Shown one piece after another: positions 1 to 11,745 of a stretch of 64,000 bases of DNA; position 1 is the first letter of the stretch, and each line of letters begins with the position of its first letter. Position numbers and translations under genes: made by a program. This DNA comes from Locusta migratoria (Eukaryota > Arthropoda > Insecta > Orthoptera > Acrididae). The DNA lies in the NCBI GenBank assembly GCA_026315105.1, contig CM048744.1, forward strand, positions 841,350,094 to 841,414,093. The letters run 5' to 3'. A model generated the notes under the pieces. That model was given only the letters and a program-made list of their open reading frames with translations, had not been told where the DNA came from and made no database searches.

Positions 1-545
1 TAAGGTCATGTAACTTGTCTGCACATAACTTAATTTATATTTGTAGAAGATTTAAAAATCAGTACTAGAAATCAGTTGCCATGCTTCATTTCTAACTATT
101 CCCATCAAGCATAAGAATGATACAAATGTAAACATTAACATGATAAGTATAATTATTCTCCCGCATTCGCCGCCGTCTTTCAGGTTTTTTTTAGATGGAC
201 GGAATTTTAATGTGGTAACAGATAACATGGAAGATTACATGGTGTAATATTTATATTTGTATTATTCTTATGTGGAGAAGAGTGTGGAATTTATGAATCA
301 CAATTTATAGGAACAATCTCTTGCCCTTAATAGAAAAACATGTAAGTTGTAGCACGAAGGCAGTGGGTGTATCGTCAGGCTTATTGACGCGACACAGGCT
401 TGCCAGTTCAATTTAGGTAGTAGCTTTTAGATAAGATTTCAAATGTATGGCTATTGAAGCAACACTAAACACTTACTAAATAAGAATGGAAGTAACTTTG
501 AAAGTAAATGCGGAAATATAAAACAATTTTATTAGACTTGTAATA
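1..545. other. Unassigned AT-rich sequence
   Basis: I see no convincing ORF, repeat unit or RNA gene here. The stretch is AT-rich and most likely intergenic, or intron/flank of the minus-strand ankyrin gene. It ends at the first copy of the 15-bp direct repeat that flanks the next element. Confidence 0.4.
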
Positions 546-560
546 TAAATTTATAATAGA

Positions 561-785
561 TAATAATAATAGGTGGCAGTCGGAGGTGATGGTTGTATGA
601 CTGTGTTGTGTGCCTGTGTGATTGCGTGAGTGCTCTATTTTCTGAAGAAGGCCATGGCCGATAGCTGAATGTGTTGTATGTGTGTGTCTTTTGTATGTGC
701 CTGTCGCAGCTCGTCGCCACGTCTTTGCGGTGAGTTGTAAACTGTCCTCACTATATTATTTATTCCAACCTGGACTTTCCATTAT
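561..785 (+). mobile_element. Short non-autonomous PLE-type insertion with hammerhead-like motif
   Basis: The insertion is flanked by the identical 15-mer TAAATTTATAATAGA at 546-560 and 786-800, a clear target-site duplication. It has no coding capacity. It carries CTGAAGA-GGCCATGGCC-GATAGC and ends in a tail that reads TCCAACCTGGACTTTCC followed by ATTATTA. The same body occurs reversed at 60034-60274, and the same tail ends the coding PLE at 49095. I therefore infer a non-autonomous element mobilised by the PLE machinery; a SINE-like origin is the alternative. Confidence 0.7.
642..665 (+). ncRNA. Hammerhead-like core motif (family 1)
   Basis: Box I CTGAAGA is followed by the self-complementary stem GGCCATGGCC and then GATAGC in the place of GAAA. 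One base of box II differs from the hammerhead consensus, so activity is doubtful. The motif sits inside the short PLE-type insertion. Confidence 0.45.
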
Positions 786-800
786 TAAATTTATAATAGA

Positions 801-1985
801 ATTAGATACCAGTATAGTAATTCTGAATCAGTATCACTTGATTCCTTGTTATTCAGTTCCTTCGTACTATAGAGCATTATCCCATGTACAATCTATTGCA
901 TTTGATATCAAACATTTTTAAATACCTGTTACGCAATCTGATTTGGAATCCACTTCCACATGTCATCATTCCATTGGCACACTTGCACATTTTACACATG
1001 TTGGTGTCAGTTGTCTGTCACTTTTCAAAAGGCAGTCGGTGTACATGTGTTTAAGCTTGACCTTAAACAATTTATTGATACAGATGTCAAGTGGTTGCTG
1101 AATTGACATAATCCCGCCTGGATGGTGCACAATTAGAAGCTTTTTTTTTTTTTCCTCCACAGAATAAATAACTTTCTTTGTGAAATCCCAGTACTTCATT
1201 ACGATTCACATACCCCAGTACTTCACAAAATTTGACAAAACAATACGTGAAATCAGAATGAGGGAAGTCATGCAAGAAACCTAAAGCCTTATGTATTGTT
1301 GGTATTTACATTAAAGAAATTTATTTTTGTTGCTACTAATATTTGAAAGGCTGCTACATTTGAAGTTGAGCAATACTAAAGTTCTATTTCCTTCATTGTA
1401 AGGTGTATTAAAATTCAATAGTCAAAAATAATAAGGAAATTAGACTCACCTTCCTTTTTTTTTTCTTATTTTTAAGGGTGCAAAATTTTTAGTGCCAATA
1501 TTATATTTGTGCCTGCAAAGCAAGTCTGTGTAGCACTGCTTATACTAGATGGTAAAAGTAACTTGTGGTAGCTCCTAGAGCCATTTTTCAGAACTTTCTT
1601 TGCTTTGTACTCGATTAAAAACACAGGCGGTTTTTTGTACCCCTAAAACCGGAAAAAGTGTGGCTTAGTTCTGGTAATTAAGGTAGTTCTCCCCCCCCCC
1701 CCCTTTCAGAATAGCCACGCAACTGTGTAAGTTTTGTGGTGGTTTCACTTGAATAAATTCAAAGTGAGATCATTTTGTTTTATGATGTCACATCTCTCAC
1801 CGGATCTATGGAAAATAAAGTAAATAATGCAAACAAAAGCACACTGTTATGCAAAGTAAACTACAACATTCGTAACCGAAGGTTTCCATATAACACTTTG
1901 GGTTCGGGATTTGGTAAGATTTGGCCATTATGTGTCAAATCTCAAATCTTAAGCCAGTGTGCTAGATTCAGCAAGTAATGGATCG
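801..1985. other. Unassigned AT-rich DNA
   Basis: No gene recognised. Small ORFs on both strands lack recognisable domains. It holds an A/T-run (about 1140-1154) and a C-run (about 1691-1704). The C-run followed by TTTCAG is repeated at about 5292-5314, so part of this may belong to the LINE remnant that follows. Confidence 0.3.
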
Positions 1986-1989
1986 GCTA

Positions 1990-2314
1990 AACCACTCGGA
2001 CACAACCCTAGAAAGAAGTTTGAACACTGGAGAGCTCCGATTTACTTTGGTGTTACCTTAGACCACAGCCTGTCCTTTGAGACACACTATATCATCACAA
2101 AATTGTCTACCATATAAGGTAACTGGTTCTGCATGGGGTGCCCACCATCCTAAACAGTAATAACAACTGTCCTGGCGTTCTGCTAGTCAAATGTTAAATA
2201 TGCTGATCCAGTGTGGTACAAATCTACCCATGCGAAAAGGTTGACACCGCCATAAATGAAACCGGCATGCTCATCACAGGTTATCTGAACCCAACGTCTA
2301 TAGTGATGTTATAA
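1990..2314 (+). pseudogene. Jockey-like LINE, RT C-terminal fragment, part 1
   Basis: Three-frame translation gives the downstream part of a non-LTR reverse transcriptase in pieces. It reads LGVTLD-like, then SAWGAHHP (family form usually TWGA), then a VWYKSTHAKR segment and an ITGCLKP-like segment. Frameshifts and stops break it. The same protein family appears on the minus strand at 62960-64000. The reading is interrupted at 2314 by a hAT element and resumes at 5171. It is non-functional. Confidence 0.65.
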
Positions 2315-5162
2315 TAGGGTGACCAGACGTTCCGTTTTTGATCAGACTCTCTTTTTTTTCCTTTATTTATTTATTTATTTATTTATTTTCATTCTGTGTC
2401 CCGTTGTCCTGCAAAATATTTAACAGGACACCAAATGTCCCATTTTTTTTGCAGTCAGCAGAATCTTACCTTTTGTGTGTTTTTTTATTTATTCTCACAT
2501 CAATTTAGATTCATAACATGGTTTCTTTAACTTTCTCCTGGGTCTTGCTTTGTCTTACATGCAAAGTTAGAATAAAGAAGTATTATTTTGGTCACGGAAT
2601 GAGGTGATGTGTGAACAAATTTTTCATTATCATGCTCTGTGCCAGTAAATTATGCGTGAGGTAGGTGATTCACATCAATTATTTGCTACTGCAGTAATTG
2701 CAGCCAGACCTAACAAGTTTTCATTGAAGAACTTTGTAGGGCTATCAACGCTCCACTGTATTTGTAGTTACGAATGACTATCCACTGTTAGATCACATAA
2801 ATTTGCAGATCCAACTGACATTATGTCTTTGGACTGTTAAGGACAACAATGAGAAGTAGGCGGCTGTTTGAACACTGTGTTCAGCCAGTTTGCTTTATTG
2901 CGCTCCATTGTCTGTCGTTGCTGTGTGTGACAAAGCCTGGTGCCCTTCAAATGGGGAAAAGAAAGTGCTCTTTCTCGAAAACCAAGAAAGACGAGTTCCC
3001 ATTCTTGAAGAAAATCATGAGTACAAAGGTAGAATATACATTGTGTTGTTCAGTTTTTTCCATTGAACATGGAGGACGTGCCGATATAATGCAGCATATA
3101 AAGAAAAAGAAGCACTTGTTGGCAGTTTCTGCAAGAACGTCTAGCAGCATAACTTCTTTTGTAAGTACGAATAAACTACATAGAGAAGAAGATAAACGTA
3201 TCGAAGCAGAAGAAGGGCTGTTTGCGTTCCATAATGCAAAACATAATCATTCTTTCCATTCAATGGACTGCACGGCTCTTCTGATCAGAGACCTATTTGA
3301 GAAGAAATTCACGTGTTCTAGGATGAAGTGTGAGTTGATTTTAGTGAATGTTTTATCGCCGTACCCAATGCATGAAGTTCAGAACTTAAAGATTCTAAGT
3401 AAGTGTCTGTGATGGTTGACGCATCAAATCACAAAAGCTTAAAGCTAGTGCCAATTCTAGCTAGGTGTTTCATTCCTATAAAAGGTGTTCAGTGCAAAGT
3501 AATCTGTCTTCAGAACATTAGTGGAGAAACAGCAGAATTATTAAATAGCTAAATTCTGGATATTTTAAAAAAGCAAAATACAGTTGACAAGATTGTTGCA
3601 GTTTGTGCAGATAACTGTAATACCAACTTTGGTGGGTGCAAGAGGGCAGTAACAAACAATGTTTATTCCAAACTGAACAGTGTTCTCAAGATGAACATTC
3701 AAGGCATCGGTTGTGCAGCCCATGTGGTACACAATGGACTTCAGACAAGTGCAGACATTCTTCCCATTGACATCGAAACGTTAGTGAATAAAATTTTTCA
3801 GTATTTTCACATTCACACTCTGCGTGTGGAGGAACTGAAATCATTTTGTGATTTTGTTGATACTGAGTACAAACAAGTTCTAGGTAGTATTAAAACTAGA
3901 TGGTTGTCGCTGTTGCCAGGAGTTAAAAGAGTTATTGATATGTATGATCCTCTGAAATCATATTTTCTGTCTCAGGATAGGTGTCCTACATTGCTGAAAC
4001 AGTTTTTTGAGAATTCACAGTAACTCCTTTGGCTTCATTTCATACAAAGCCAATTAAAATTTTCTTCCAATTCAATTCAAAAGTTGGAAAGAACCAATAT
4101 TTCAGCTACAGAAAAAGCTGAGGAGCTGGAGCTGCTTAAAGAAATAATCAGTAACAGGAAATTGAGTAAATTTCAAACATCTGTTATTTCTTCAATTTTA
4201 ATTAACTTGGGAAGGGAAGGTATTTTCACTCAGTCAAAACACGAGACAATTACCAATTTATTTTATGACACTTTTTTGACTTATTTAGAAAAGTGGACTT
4301 CTCCATTTCAACCTCTGAAATCATTTCATTGGATATCACTCAAAGATCCTACTTGTTGGACTGAGGTTTTAAATTGTCTGAAAATTGTTGAAACAGTAGA
4401 TTCAGGTGCAACATTTCACATGAATGAAGATTTATTGTTTGATGAGATAGGATTTGTGAACAACACTGTATGCAAGAAACATGAGGAATGGGAAAAGCTA
4501 ATTTGTAAACCGATAAGAGATGGTGTGATGTATTCCATACACTTAAAAGTACAGATACTTCATGTAAAAATATAGAGACACTTGTGAGTTTTGCTCTTGC
4601 TGTACCAGGCACAAATGCTGTTGTGGAAAGGGTATTTTCCATTGTAAATTCTCTTTGAACTGATGAGAAAAACTGTTTTACCACTGAAACTATTGAAGCA
4701 ATTGTAATAGTTAAGACTCATTATGAAGACCTTACCTGCAAGAAGTTCTGCAACTTGCTATTAACCAGTTCAAAGATTTTGAAAGGTATAAGGTCTTCTG
4801 ATAAGTACAAACTTAGTGCCAGTAGTAGTGTTCATGACACAGGAGCTCAACAGTCTACAGATTAGTGTTCATTTGTTAGAAATCTTTCTATCAGTTACTC
4901 AATATTCTGAATTATAATCAGTTCCTGGAAAAACAATTATCACATTATGCAGTGCCATTACAAGCATGTTTTGAAGTGTTTTGCTAAACTATATGCCTTT
5001 TTTATGAGTATAAACTTTAGTTTTTATTTATTTTAGTAAAGTGATGCAGTCATAAGTGCACAATTTCTTATTTTTCTTTATAGTCCTGCTTCGTCCCTTT
5101 TCTTTTTATACCAAATTTTCGCAAATGTCCCATTTTTCCACATGGAAAATCTGGTCATCCTA
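2315..5162 (+). mobile_element. hAT-superfamily DNA transposon
   Basis: The ends are imperfect terminal inverted repeats: TAGGGTGACCAGA at the left and TCTGGTCATCCTA at the right (one mismatch). The flanks are an exact 8-bp duplication TGTTATAA at 2307-2314 and 5163-5170, the length expected for hAT. The interior encodes a broken hAT transposase. It inserted into the LINE remnant whose two halves lie on either side. Length is about 2.85 kb. Confidence 0.9.
2849..4863 (+). pseudogene. hAT transposase, degraded
   Basis: Pieces read in order. The N-terminal part starts MGKRKCSFSKTKKDEFPFLK at 2951 (an upstream in-frame ATG at 2849 is less likely) and runs to 3412. A central RNase-H-like part follows (VDASNHKS at about 3413, VAVCADNCNTNFGG at about 3596, then GCAAHVVHNGL and TRWLSLLPGVKR to 4023). 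A helical part covers 4084-4575. The C-terminal dimerisation signature ALAVPGTNAVVERVFSIVN lies at about 4590-4655. Stops near 3549, 4021 and 4573 and frame changes disrupt it. The gene relatives are the hAT transposases that resemble ZBED/ZMYM-type host proteins. It would have cut and pasted the element by binding its ends; it is dead now. The protein family is firm, the subfamily is not. Confidence 0.85.
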
Positions 5163-5170
5163 TGTTATAA

Positions 5171-5690
5171 TCACCTCTACACAATATCAGATGTGAGACT
5201 GCTGCTAATAATGAGAGGAAAAAAATGTCTGCCAACCTCCTACATAAACATCACCCACCACCATCCTGGCTGAAGTCCAGGAAGAGTGGTCTCCCCCCCC
5301 CCCCCCCCTTTCAGGTCTCGGTTCTGCTTGATATAACTCATGTAAGGTCATGATAGAATTATGGAAGCAAAGGTATTCTGACCATCCAGAATGAGTTAAT
5401 ATCAAAGAAACTCAGCCACATGATCACTAAAGAAGGATGGAGTAATGGAAGTCCTTAAACAGATTGCACTCCAGTGATTTGAGATCTAAAAACAATCTGA
5501 AGAAATGGAGCATTGTGAAAGGTGGAGACACATTGTGTGAAAGTGGGGAAGAGCAAACTTCAAGCTATCTTCTAAAGTGTTTGCTGTGCCAAGAATCTTG
5601 TTAATGGTTGGACAGTGTCAACATAGCCAAGTACTGGTCATAGCTTGTGTGAAGACTGTGTACTTTGGGAATATTAAGTACATTATACTT
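5171..5690 (+). pseudogene. Jockey-like LINE, RT C-terminal fragment, part 2
   Basis: This continues the reading broken at 2314. Translated pieces include a stretch after the C-run and, near the end, the typical cysteine-rich tail of jockey-like ORF2 (GDTLCESGEEQTSSYLLKC, then a NIAKYWS-like segment). A C-run at about 5292-5309 lies inside. It has many stops and is non-functional. Together with 1990-2314 it defines the hAT target. Confidence 0.6.
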
Positions 5691-5783
5691 TTTTTTAATT
5701 TTTACCTGTTTATTCAGCTTGAATCACCTAATTTTCCTCATCAGGTTATTAATTTATGTGCTTTGACTTGTTCATGTGTCAAC

Positions 5784-5897
5784 AGCCATGCCACGGTGGA
5801 TACAATGGTTCCTGCCAGATCACTGAAGTTAAGGACCATCAGGTGTGGCCAGCACTTTTATGGGTAACCCTCCACATACGTCAAGCGCTGTTGTCAA
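5784..5897 (+). pseudogene. 5S rRNA-like head
   Basis: Similarity to 5S rRNA begins near CCATGCCACG and ends near GCGCTGTTG, where a true 5S gene ends GTGCTGTTGGC. Many substitutions make it unlikely to be a functional 5S gene. The A-box/C-box-like internal promoter is partly retained. Confidence 0.7.
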
Positions 5898-6203
5898 TTT
5901 TACCTTTGCCTTATGGCAGAGGGGACAGGAGGGGTAGTGGTGTAAAGTTCTTGATCACCAGTCTCTGCACCAATGGCCTGGATTAAATTCCAAACCGCTC
6001 TGCAGTGTCTCATGGAGTAAGAGGAGTAAGAGCATGGGACACTGTCGATGGTGATCCGTTTGTCAGTTCGTCGGATGGGGACATTAAGCTCGGCGACCCC
6101 CTTGGTGCTTTTTGAGAGGAGTGGGCTATGTGCCAGCACTGGTTTTCACCCTCTACCTTCTCTCATGTTCTCCAGCATGAACATGACACTACACTACACT
6201 ACA

Positions 6204-6204
<1 letters not shown>

Positions 6205-6253
<49 letters not shown>
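6205..6253. repeat. (CA)n microsatellite
   Basis: About 24 CA units, inside the SINE-like repeat. Confidence 0.95.
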
Positions 6254-6430
6254 CACTCACACTAACACTTGACATAGACACTACAACACAGTTCTCACAC
6301 TTCGTGAAGGAAAGGTGCTTACAGGCATGAAGGATAGGAAAAACCTTTCCAGTTAGGCAGATGAACCAGCCCTTTGGGGGTCTCCCTGTCATCCATGCCA
6401 TATGACTACTTTTTAATTGTTTATGTATAT

Positions 6431-7329
6431 GAACATGTTTATTTTTCATACTAAAAATATGTTTTTGTTTCTTGGTACTTCTGACACAAATAAAAAACTA
6501 AAAATAATTTTGACTGATAACTGAAGTGTACAGTTATGTGATGCATTAATGAAATATCAGTTCAGAAGTGATGTATAACATTTAATGGCACACAGACAAA
6601 TGTTCACAACAAAGATCGCTTGTGTCTGCCTCAGTGGTGACCAGCAGACACAAAGCAATGATTGAAAAAAAGAAGGTATGCATTTCAAAATTAGCGGTCT
6701 CCACTCATTCTTTCCAAAAATTTCAGTGACTTTAACATGGAATGAAAACTAGTGAAGTTATCTTCCTTACAATAAAGCACATGTGTATGCAACAGTAGTT
6801 ATTCAGAATTTGATTCACTGCCTTCAGTGGGAAATGTTTCAACATCCACCATGTTAGCCCCTATTAATTATCTCTTACTCCCCAAACTGAAAGGCTTTCC
6901 AGTGGAAAACACCAAGGAATTGCTGATGAATTTAAAGAAGCCATTAATTGGTGGTTCCACAACTTGGCAGCAACTGAGTAAGCAGAAGGCATAGAAATGC
7001 TGGTCAAATAGTACATGTGTCTAAATCTGAGTAGCCACTATGTAGAAAAGTAGCATGGGAATAAAATTATTTGTAGAAACTGCTTCATTTAATTATATAC
7101 AGTAAAAATGTCAGAATGGAAAGAAAAAATTCTTTATGAATAAACTCAATGTTTTAGTTATAATAATTAACAATGCAAATTAGTATTATTGTTATTGTTA
7201 ATTTTTTCTTTAATGTGTCATTCCTGTTCATACAGAGGCCCTTAAAGCCTAATCTGAACAGGCTAAAGAAACAATAAACAAGTAAATATATTTGGCATTT
7301 ACAACAATAGCTTCCAGAAGTTACTGTAC
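6431..7329. other. Unassigned; probable intron of the ankyrin gene
   Basis: AT-rich sequence without a recognised repeat or ORF. It lies downstream of the 7330-7749 exon on the minus strand, directly after its GT donor, so it should be intron or downstream gene sequence. Confidence 0.4.
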
Positions 7330-7749
7330 CTTCACATTGCCAATACTGGAAGCCATGTGTAATGGAGTCTTCCCAGAGTTGTCTTTAACAGTAGGACTTG
7401 CCCCTGCTGCCAGAAGTGCCTCTACTGCACGATGGACAGAACTCCAATTTAAACTTTGTTCTAAAAGCATTAATAGTGCAGTCTGTCCTTCAACATTTCT
7501 CTCATCTACAGGCACTAGCTTTCTCAACAGGATGTGCTCTATAATGCTCAATTTATTATCATTATTTCTTGTGGCCGAGTGTAAAACTGTGTTTCCATGA
7601 CTGTCACAGCCCCATTCTAAGGGCCAGACATCCATGAGATAATCAATGGCTGTGGTGTTCCCAAGTTGGGATGCCATATGTATGATTTTCTGACCATTCA
7701 TATCACTTGCTGTTATGTCAGCACCCGCATCAATAAGTATTTCAGCTGT
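7330..7749 (-). CDS. Ankyrin-repeat protein, internal exon (140 codons)
   Basis: The minus strand reads ...TATGTTGCAG|ACAGCTGAA at the 5' border and GTGAAG|GTACAG at the 3' border, so a consensus acceptor and donor enclose exactly 420 bp in phase 0. The translation holds about four ankyrin repeats. Motifs include AEILIDAGADITASDMNGQ, then HGNTVLHSATRN, then EGQTALLMLLEQ, and KDNSGKTPLHMASSIGNVK. There is no stop. Ankyrin repeats form helix-turn-helix stacks used for protein binding, so the molecular role cannot be told from the repeats alone. Codons look ordinary and the reading is intact, unlike the surrounding transposons. Exons at 37715-37813 and 46229-46339 have the same strand and phase and probably belong to the same gene. 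The gene identity is unknown. Confidence 0.85.
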
Positions 7750-7890
7750 CTGCAACATAGAGAAGTTTTTGATATTAATATCCAGGTAATAATTACGTTT
7801 TGAATCCATACAAATGATATTTCTGCACATTACACCTTGAAATATATTTATAGAAATGAACAGTGCATACCAATGTGGTGATTTCTCTAA

Positions 7891-8884
7891 TATTTTCTTC
7901 TACATCTACATATATACTCTGCATTCCACCACAACAGAATTTCTTGAAAAGAACGTAGTCTTTCCTCCAGCGATTCCCATTGGAGTTTCCAGAGAATTTT
8001 CACGACACTTGCACATTGGTTGAACCTACCAGTAATGAACCTAGCTGATCACCTCTGAACTGCTTCCATGTCTTCCTTTAAACTGATCTGCTGCAGGTCC
8101 CAAACACTTAAGCAATACTCAAGAATTGGTTGTACAAGCATTTTATACAAGGTCTTCCTTTACAGATGAAGTACATCTTCTCAAAATTGTCCCAATAAAC
8201 CAAAGTTGGCTATCCGCCTTACTCGCAACTGTCCTTACATGTTCGTTCCATTTAATACCACTCTGCAATGTTACACCTAGATATTTGAATGATGCGACTG
8301 CATCAAGAACCTCAACACTAATCCTGTATTCCAACATTATGGGGTTGTTTTTCCTACTCATGTGTATCACCTTACATTTTTCTACATTGAGGGCTAGCTG
8401 CCATTCTTCGCACCAACTAGCAATTTTGTCTAACAAGAAGTCATCCTGTATGCTAATGCAGTCAATTAAAGACGACGCCCTCCCATACACCACAATATCA
8501 TCAGCAAACAGCTGCAAATTACAAGTTACTCTGTCCATCAGATACACTCGTCTCTGATGAACACTCTCTGTCGAGAACAACATACTGTGTTCTATTACTT
8601 AGGAAGTCTTCCAGCTAGTCACAAATCTGTGAACCTAATCCATATGCTAGTATCTTGGATAGCAGTCTGCAGTCTGGCACCACGTCAAAGGCCTTCTTGA
8701 AATCTAGAAAAACACAATCTGCCTGTTGCCCTTCATCCATGGCTCATGTCCTGTGAGAAAAGGGCAAGCTGAGTTTCACATAAATAAAGTTTCCTAAACC
8801 CATGCTGATTCATAGAAAGAAGCTTATTGTCTCAAGGAAATGTACTGATGTAAACGATATTGGCCTGTAATTATGTAAGTTAGT
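7891..8884 (-). pseudogene. LINE (CR1/jockey-like) RT and 3' UTR fragment
   Basis: On the minus strand the first recognisable piece is NYRPISFTSV at the high end, then an MNQHGFRK-like block, then an open stretch (8583 to 8143) containing the RT catalytic box LFADDIVVYGRASS. After that come WCEEWQLALNVEKCKV and FKYLGVTLQSGIKWNEH. The 3' UTR runs down to about 7893 and ends near TGTAGATGTAGAAG. Frameshifts and stops precede the open stretch. Related 3' UTRs occur at 45411-45917 and 60396-60800. The high end abuts the RTE element at 8885. Confidence 0.8.
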
Positions 8885-11729
8885 TCATGTTAGAGCGTGG
8901 AATGTTAGATCCCTTAATCGAGTAGGAAAATTAGAAAATTTAAAAAGGGAAATGGATAGGTTGAAGTTAGATATAGTGGGGATTAGTGAAGTTCGGTGGC
9001 AGGATGAACAGGATTTCTGGTCAAGTGAGTACAGGATTATAAATACAAAATCAGTTCGGGGTATCACAGGAGTAGGGCTGATAATGAATAAGAAAATAGG
9101 AATGCGGGTAAACTACTATGAGCAGCACAGTGATCACATTATCATTGTCAAGATAGATACGAAGCCAACACCGACAACAGTAGTACAGGTTTATATGCCA
9201 ACTAGCTCTGCCGATGATGAGGAGATCGAAGAAATATATGAGGAGCTAAAAGAAATTATTCAGACAGTTAAGGGAGAGGAAAACTTAATTGTGATGGGAG
9301 ACTGGAATTCGGTATTAGGAAAAGGAAGAGAAGGAAAAATAGTAGGTGAATATGGACTGGGCAGGAGTAATGAAAGAGGAAGTCGTCTGGTAGAGTTTTG
9401 CACAGAACATGATTTAATTGTAACAAACACGTGGTTTAAGAATCACAAAAGAAGGTTGTATATGTGGAAGAGACCAGGAGACACCGGAAGGTATCAGATA
9501 GATTTTATAATGGTAAGACACAGATTCCGGAACCAGGTTATAAACTGCAAGACATACCCAGGGGCAGATATAGACTCTGACCACAACTTGTTAGTCATGA
9601 ACTGTAGGCTGAAGCTGAAAAAACTGCAGAAAGGTAGGAAAATAAGGAGATGGGACTTAGATAAATTGAAGGAAAGTGAAGTTCTGGAGAATTTCAGAGG
9701 GAGATTTAGGCAACAATTGACAGAAACAGGGGGAAATAAAACAATAGAAGAGGAATGGTTAGCATTGAGAAATGAAATAGTGAAGGCAGCAGAGAACAAA
9801 ATAGATAGAAAGGCAAGACCTACAAAAAATCCTTGGATATCACAGGAAATACTAAATTTAATTGACGAAAGGAGAAAATATAAAAATGCAGTAAATGAAA
9901 CAGGCAAAATGGAGTACCGACGACTAAAAAATGAGATTGACAGGAAGTGCAAAATGGCTAAGCAGGAGTGACTAGAAGCCAAATGCAAATCTGTAGAACA
10001 ATGTATAACAAGGGGAAAAGTATATACCACCTACAGGAAAATAAAGGAGACATTTGGGGACAAGAAAAGCAACTCTACGAATATCAAGAACTCAGATGGG
10101 AAACCAATTCTCAGCATAGAAGGGAAAGCTGAAAGGTGGAAAGAGTACATAGAGCAGCTCTACAAAGGAAATGAACTTAGAGGCGATGTTGTAGGAAGGG
10201 AAGAGGAGGTAGATCAAGATGAAATAGGAGATACTATTCTGAGAGATGAATTTGACAGAGCCTTGTGAGACCTAGGTCGGAACAAGACACCAGGAGTAGA
10301 TGACATACCCTCAGAGCTACTAAAGTCTCTGGGAGAGCCAGCCATGACAAGACTATTTGAACTGGTGTGTAGGATGTATGAGACAGGCGAAATGCTCTCA
10401 GACTTTAAGAAAAATGTTATAATCCCCATTCCAAAGACATCAGGTGCAGACAGGAGTGAAAATTACAGAACCATCAGTTTGATAAGTCATGGTTGCAAAA
10501 TTTTAACACGAATTATCTACAGGAGAATGGAAAAGCTGGTAGAAGCTGACCTCGGGGAAGATCAGTTTGGATTCAGGAGGAACAGAGGAACCCGGGAGGC
10601 AATACTCACTTTACGTCTTATCTTAGAAGATAGATTAAGGAAAGGCAAACCTACATTTTTAGCTTTTGTAGATTTGGAGAAAGCATTTAACAATGTTGAC
10701 TGGAATACACTCTTTCAAATTCTGAAGTCAGCAGGGGTAAAATAAAGGGAAAGGAGAGTTATTTACAACTTGTACAAAAGCCAGACCGCAGTTATTAGAC
10801 TCGAAGGGCATGAAAGGGAAGCATCAGTTGGGAAGGGAGTAAGACAGGGTTGTAGCCTTTCTCCGGTGTTATTCAATTTGTACATCAAGCAGGCGGTGAA
10901 GGAAAGCAAGGAAAAATTTGGAATAGGGATTAAAGTTCAGGGGGAAGAAATAAAAACATTGCGTTTTGCTGATGACATTGTAATTCTGACAGAGACAGCA
11001 AAGGACCTGGAAGAGCAGTTGAATGGAATGGACAGTGTGTTGAAGAGAGCGTATAAAATGAACATTAACAAGATTAAAACAAAAATAATGGAATGCGGTC
11101 TTAGAAAATCAGCTGATGCCGAAGGAATTAGATTAGGTAATGAAACAATGAAGGTGGTAGATGAGTTTTGTTACTTGGGTAGTAAAATAACATGCGATGG
11201 TCGCAGTACAGAGGATATAAAATGCAGAATGGCAATGGGAAGAAAAGCATTTTTGAAAAAGAGAAATTTGCTAACATCGAATATTAATTTAAGGGTAAGG
11301 AAGTCCTTTCTGAAGGCATTTGTGTGGAGTGTTGCCTTGTACAGGAGTGAAACATGGACGATAAGCAGTGCGGACAGGAAGAGAATAGAGGCCTTTGAAA
11401 TGTGGTGCTACAGAAGAATGCTGATGGTTAGGTGGGTAGATCGCATAACTAATGAAGAGGTACTGAACAAAATTGGTGAGAAAAGGAATTTTTGGCATAC
11501 CCTGACTAAAAGAAGGGATCGCTTGGTAGGACACATTCTTAGACATCGGGGAATCATAAATTTAGCATTGAAGGGAAGTGTGTGGGGTAAAAATTGCAGA
11601 GGGAGACCAAGAGATGCGTATAGTAAGCAGATTCAAGTGGATGTGGGTTGCCATTCTTATGAGGAGATGAAAAGGCTTGCTCAGGATAGAGTAGGGTGGA
11701 GAGCTGCATCAAACCAGTCTCCGGACTGA
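8885..11729 (+). pseudogene. RTE ORF (AP endonuclease + reverse transcriptase), three nonsense mutations
   Basis: One frame stays open across about 950 codons apart from stops at 9969-9971 (TGA), 10266-10268 (TGA) and 10743-10745 (TAA). The first usable ATG in the fragment is at 8952. The endonuclease part shows VGISEVRWQDE, then VMGDWNSVLGKG, then QIDFIMVRHRFRN and SDHNLLVM. The RT part shows FGFRRNRGTREAI, then FVDLEKAFNNVDW (motif A), GVRQGCSLSPVLFNLYI (motif B), RFADDIVILTE (catalytic box) and YLGSKITCDG. The C-terminal part ends RVGWRAASNQSPD. Family enzymes nick genomic DNA and reverse-transcribe their RNA at the nick. Other copies have sense codons at the stop positions (for example EW at the first, an arginine at the second), so these are point mutations. 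No frameshift is needed, which implies a fairly young copy. Confidence 0.88.
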
Positions 11730-11745
11730 AGACCATAACAGCAAC
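8885..11745 (+). mobile_element. RTE-like non-LTR retrotransposon, copy 1
   Basis: A 2.86-kb element truncated at the 5' end just inside the endonuclease domain. It ends in TCTCCGGACTGAAGACC followed by an ACA/ACAGCA-rich tail, typical of RTE 3' ends. Three more copies of the family lie at 15207-21185 (split), 25325-28510 and 29441-36178 (split). It is the least damaged copy. Confidence 0.88.

Larger units (their letters stand above)
5783..6430 (+). mobile_element. 5S-rRNA-derived SINE-like repeat
   Basis: The head (5784-5897) aligns by eye along almost its whole length with animal 5S rRNA. Segments include GATCACTGAAGTTAAG and TATGGGTAACC, where 5S has GATCACCGAAGTTAAG and GATGGGTGACC. The body continues through about 6180 without an ORF, then a CA microsatellite and about 175 bp of tail. 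5S-headed SINEs (SINE3 type) use the internal pol III promoter. The right boundary is uncertain. Confidence 0.65.

Noticed and set aside
2951..3412. Domesticated host gene from hAT
   Set aside because: Stops, frameshifts and exact transposon ends show an ordinary decayed transposon.
5784..5897. Functional 5S rRNA gene
   Set aside because: Too many substitutions, no T-run terminator directly after it, and a long repeat body follows.
6205..6253. CRISPR-like or satellite array
   Set aside because: Simple CA microsatellite; no repeat-spacer structure anywhere in the window.
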